A stretch of 64,000 nucleotides of DNA, taken from Bryum argenteum. Lineage: Eukaryota; Streptophyta; Bryopsida; Bryales; Bryaceae. Below, one piece after another: positions 61,951 to 64,000 of the stretch. The translations under genes were made by a program, and so were the position numbers. Positions within the stretch are counted from its first letter, which is position 1. The number at the start of each line of letters is the position of its first letter. The notes beneath the pieces were generated by a model. It saw nothing but the letters and a program-made list of their open reading frames with translations, made no database searches and was not told the origin of the DNA. The stretch lies in contig CM073327.1 of the NCBI GenBank assembly GCA_037043015.1, positions 15,668,727-15,732,726 on the forward strand. Reading direction: 5' to 3'.

Positions 61951-62430
61951 CAATGGAAAATGTCAACTGACTCCATAGTGTTAGAACACTAATTGTCAAC
62001 TCTAACATTATTTGTACTAATTTGTAACTTTGAAGATTTACATAAGCGCATTTAGTGTTAAATGGATTCTTTTGTAAAAATTCAAATAAAATATTGGAAG
62101 AAGATTATGAAAACCTCTAAGAAATACAATATGTTTAAAGTTTGGTATTACAAAATTAAATCTCATGGTACTTAACTTTGAGAATGCAAATTTGTACTTG
62201 TCGTTTGTTGAACAAATGTTTCCTAGCATATTCTCTTTTCTCCTTTTCATTATGTTCAATACTCAGTACGCTTAATGTGGTAGTTCATACCTAGTAAGGA
62301 TATACCCTACCAGTAGAATATTATGATGAATTAAACTCCTCCAGTTTAGGTTTATTTACTTGTTGTTTGAAATTACCTAGTGACTCTCCACATCTGACTA
62401 CCTATAATCTCTTCTCTATATATATCTCTC
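61951..62430. other. unique AT-rich spacer
   Basis: No gene or repeat recognised. It marks the edge of the tandem array. Confidence 0.4.
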
Positions 62431-62758
62431 TCTGCTCTGTGGGCTGCCTCCGGCCTCATCAACGTAAGAGTTTCAACGCTTGCTCTTTCCTCATCTTCGC
62501 ATTATACGTTACGCATGCTCATATGTACATTCTGAACATATCAAATAGCCTCCGCTTGTCGTTTACACTGTTTGATTGTCGTGCTCTTCTTTTGCTGTCT
62601 AACTAGTTCTGGTCTATTGATGTTACTACCGAGCTTGCGGAAGGTGTAGGTCATTGAATCGTATCTGATATGCGCTTGCAATTGGAAATGTGCAGGCTGT
62701 TGACAAGCTCCCTCTCATCCCCGACTTTTTTGAGATTGTTGGGATTCTGTTCTCAGGG
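62431..62758 (+). pseudogene. CAAD/CURT1-like gene fragment
   Basis: Two exon pieces join in frame: about 62431-62463 (SALWAASGLIN, donor GTAAGA) and 62696-62758 (AVDKLPLIPDFFEIVGILF, acceptor TGTGCAG, donor GTGAGC). The CAAD/CURT1 family of thylakoid-curvature and cyanobacterial proteins has I/V-D-x-L/V-P-L-x-P...E-L/I-V-G followed by a WFVYRYLLF segment. The WF-YRYLLF exon is not found in the remaining 1.2 kb, and the frame has a stop at 62395 with no acceptor AG in between. I therefore read it as a fragment. Homology by recognition only. Confidence 0.5.
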
Positions 62759-63719
62759 GTGAGCTTTTGATGCACTCAGCATTTTGTCGCTGTATTGAAA
62801 ATACGAACATATCAACGAATACAGGGCGAAAGCACACTAAGGTGGAACACTTAGTACGTTTCAAATTCACTTCTGCAGGGGTAGCCAATTTCAAGGGCTA
62901 GTTTAGGCTAGATCCCAATCTTTAAGTACTAATTTTATTTGAGGCGATGATGTCAATACTTATGAATATTACGATTTCATTGTACTCCTCTTCAAAATTC
63001 AATGGAAACACTTACAAATTTGTACTTTTACACCTTTTTCAAAGTACACTCGCGCCTGCCAAAAAATTACAAAAGTACAAAGTTTGCCTTGAATTAAGGA
63101 AGATAGTACAAATTCACACATGAATAATGTAAATACATGCATATAGCCTTCAAAAGCACACTAAGCATGTGAGTAGATCTTCTTCGCTCATGGTAATTTT
63201 TACGGTCAAGAGGCTGAAATTGGTTTTGAGCGGAATTCTGTGAAAAATGATCCAAAGTTTTTTTTTTTTTTCTTTCTAACTGGAGTACAAAAGGGTGGTA
63301 GAGAGGTAATTCTTTAGAAATCATAGTGAATTTGAGCTTTCGAGCACATCTCTCCAATCCCCTAACTGGTACAATGTAGTACTACGAGTACCATTTCGGA
63401 CCTTAAAATAATCGCTCGCTGCATTGAATTGACTGACATACAGAGCTGGTATCGGCTGCAGTCGGCTGCAGTTAACTAGTTAACTCCCGTCGCTTTCCGG
63501 CCGCCGTTCTTGTACTCTGTCAATTTGGCCCATCTTCCTAAGGATTCGGCGGCGTGTCTTCCCGTTTGTGGCGCGATGATCGAAATCCAAGTTTGCGATG
63601 GATTTGTTGCTCCTTGTGTGAGTGCTTCTGTGTTGTAGTGATTTCTGACTTCCTGTTGCTTTTGATCTGTGTTATTGAGTTATGTTTTGGCTAGTATTTG
63701 CTTTGGTGTACTGGATGAG
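62759..63719. other. spacer without recognised gene
   Basis: Contains GTCGGCTGCAGTCGGCTGCA at about 63460 and a T-run near 63256. No protein is recognised on either strand. Confidence 0.4.
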
Positions 63720-64000
63720 ATGGGAAACGCTAAATTGAGAGATCGTCGTTTAGGTATTTCTCGTCCTGGACCCCAAATTAGGGCTGTAGCGGCAGCCGGA
63801 GCGGCAGCTGTAGCGGAAGAAAAGCGGCTCGCCCGAAACAAGCAAGCCCGTATTTGCCACAGGAAGAAGCGTGCGAGGGTGGTAGAAGAAGTTGACGTTG
63901 TAGAAGAAAGTGATGTTGCTTTAGAATCGGCTAGGATACCAGAGAGAACAACCTCTCCAATGTCGAACAAGCTTGCCCGTGCAATCAACGACGAGTTGAG
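63720..64000 (+). CDS. hypothetical protein, N-terminal part, runs off the window
   Basis: ATG 63720 opens 93 codons to the edge: MGNAKLRDRRLGISRPGPQ, then an Ala-rich stretch, then Lys/Arg-rich (RLARNKQARICHRKKRARVV) and acidic segments, ending near KLARAINDEL. Composition suggests a disordered, possibly nuclear, N-terminus. The frame is also open upstream of this ATG. I do not recognise the family; it could belong to another mobile element. Confidence 0.35.
   Translation, partial: MGNAKLRDRRLGISRPGPQIRAVAAAGAAAVAEEKRLARNKQARICHRKKRARVVEEVDVVEESDVALESARIPERTTSPMSNKLARAINDEL

Noticed and set aside
1-64000. CRISPR arrays, bacterial operons, tRNA or rRNA genes
   Set aside because: None is seen; introns, TNL genes and retrotransposons show a plant nuclear origin, and no cloverleaf or rRNA-like sequence was noticed.

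Overview
The window is nuclear DNA of a land plant. The evidence is a TIR-NBS-LRR (TNL) resistance-type gene pair with GT-AG introns, a nepenthesin-type aspartic protease, a CAAD/CURT1-like fragment, a non-chromovirus Ty3/gypsy retrotransposon and a CCCTAAA-type telomere-like tract. The exact lineage cannot be read from the sequence; a non-seed plant (fern, lycophyte or bryophyte) is only a guess. I find no gene that is clearly intact as written.

The main structure is a tandem segmental duplication. Unit A runs from the left edge to about 33.6 kb. Unit B runs from about 37.5 kb to 58.57 kb. Unit C is partial, from 58.58 to about 61.95 kb. Each full unit contains, in order: a decayed copy of TNL exon 4 with its 3' tail; conserved noncoding DNA; an antisense exon of a BtuF-like metal-receptor protein; a nepenthesin-type protease pseudogene; 5-6 kb of noncoding repeats headed by a GATCGCCCGATCCTTGCGGC minisatellite; and a four-exon TNL gene whose LRR exon is built from exact 141-bp repeats. 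Unit C keeps only the exon-4/tail part. A unique tail (61.95-64 kb) follows, with a CAAD/CURT1-like fragment and the start of an unrecognised ORF.

Mobile DNA sits on this framework and dates it. A 3.9-kb pogo-like transposon with 25-bp inverted repeats and a TA target duplication lies between A and B. Its right part also opens the window. The B/C junction has the empty site. A 10.5-kb Ty3/gypsy element (minus strand) with almost identical LTRs and a TTGGC target duplication is inserted in A only; B keeps the empty site. A Tc1/mariner relic is specific to B, and a GC-rich inverted-repeat element is specific to A. A small MITE family with TA-like flanks occurs in the protease intron and in the noncoding repeats.

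The TNLs carry different lesions in A and B: one nonsense codon, one 2-bp deletion and a tail deletion in A, and several small indels in B. The proteases share two in-frame TGA codons and a frameshift, so they were dead before duplication. Many private indels in TNL, pogo and gag-pol lie in G/C homopolymers or at CCAG/CTG sites. Some may be consensus errors of the assembly rather than real mutations, so the broken state of the young genes should be read with caution.
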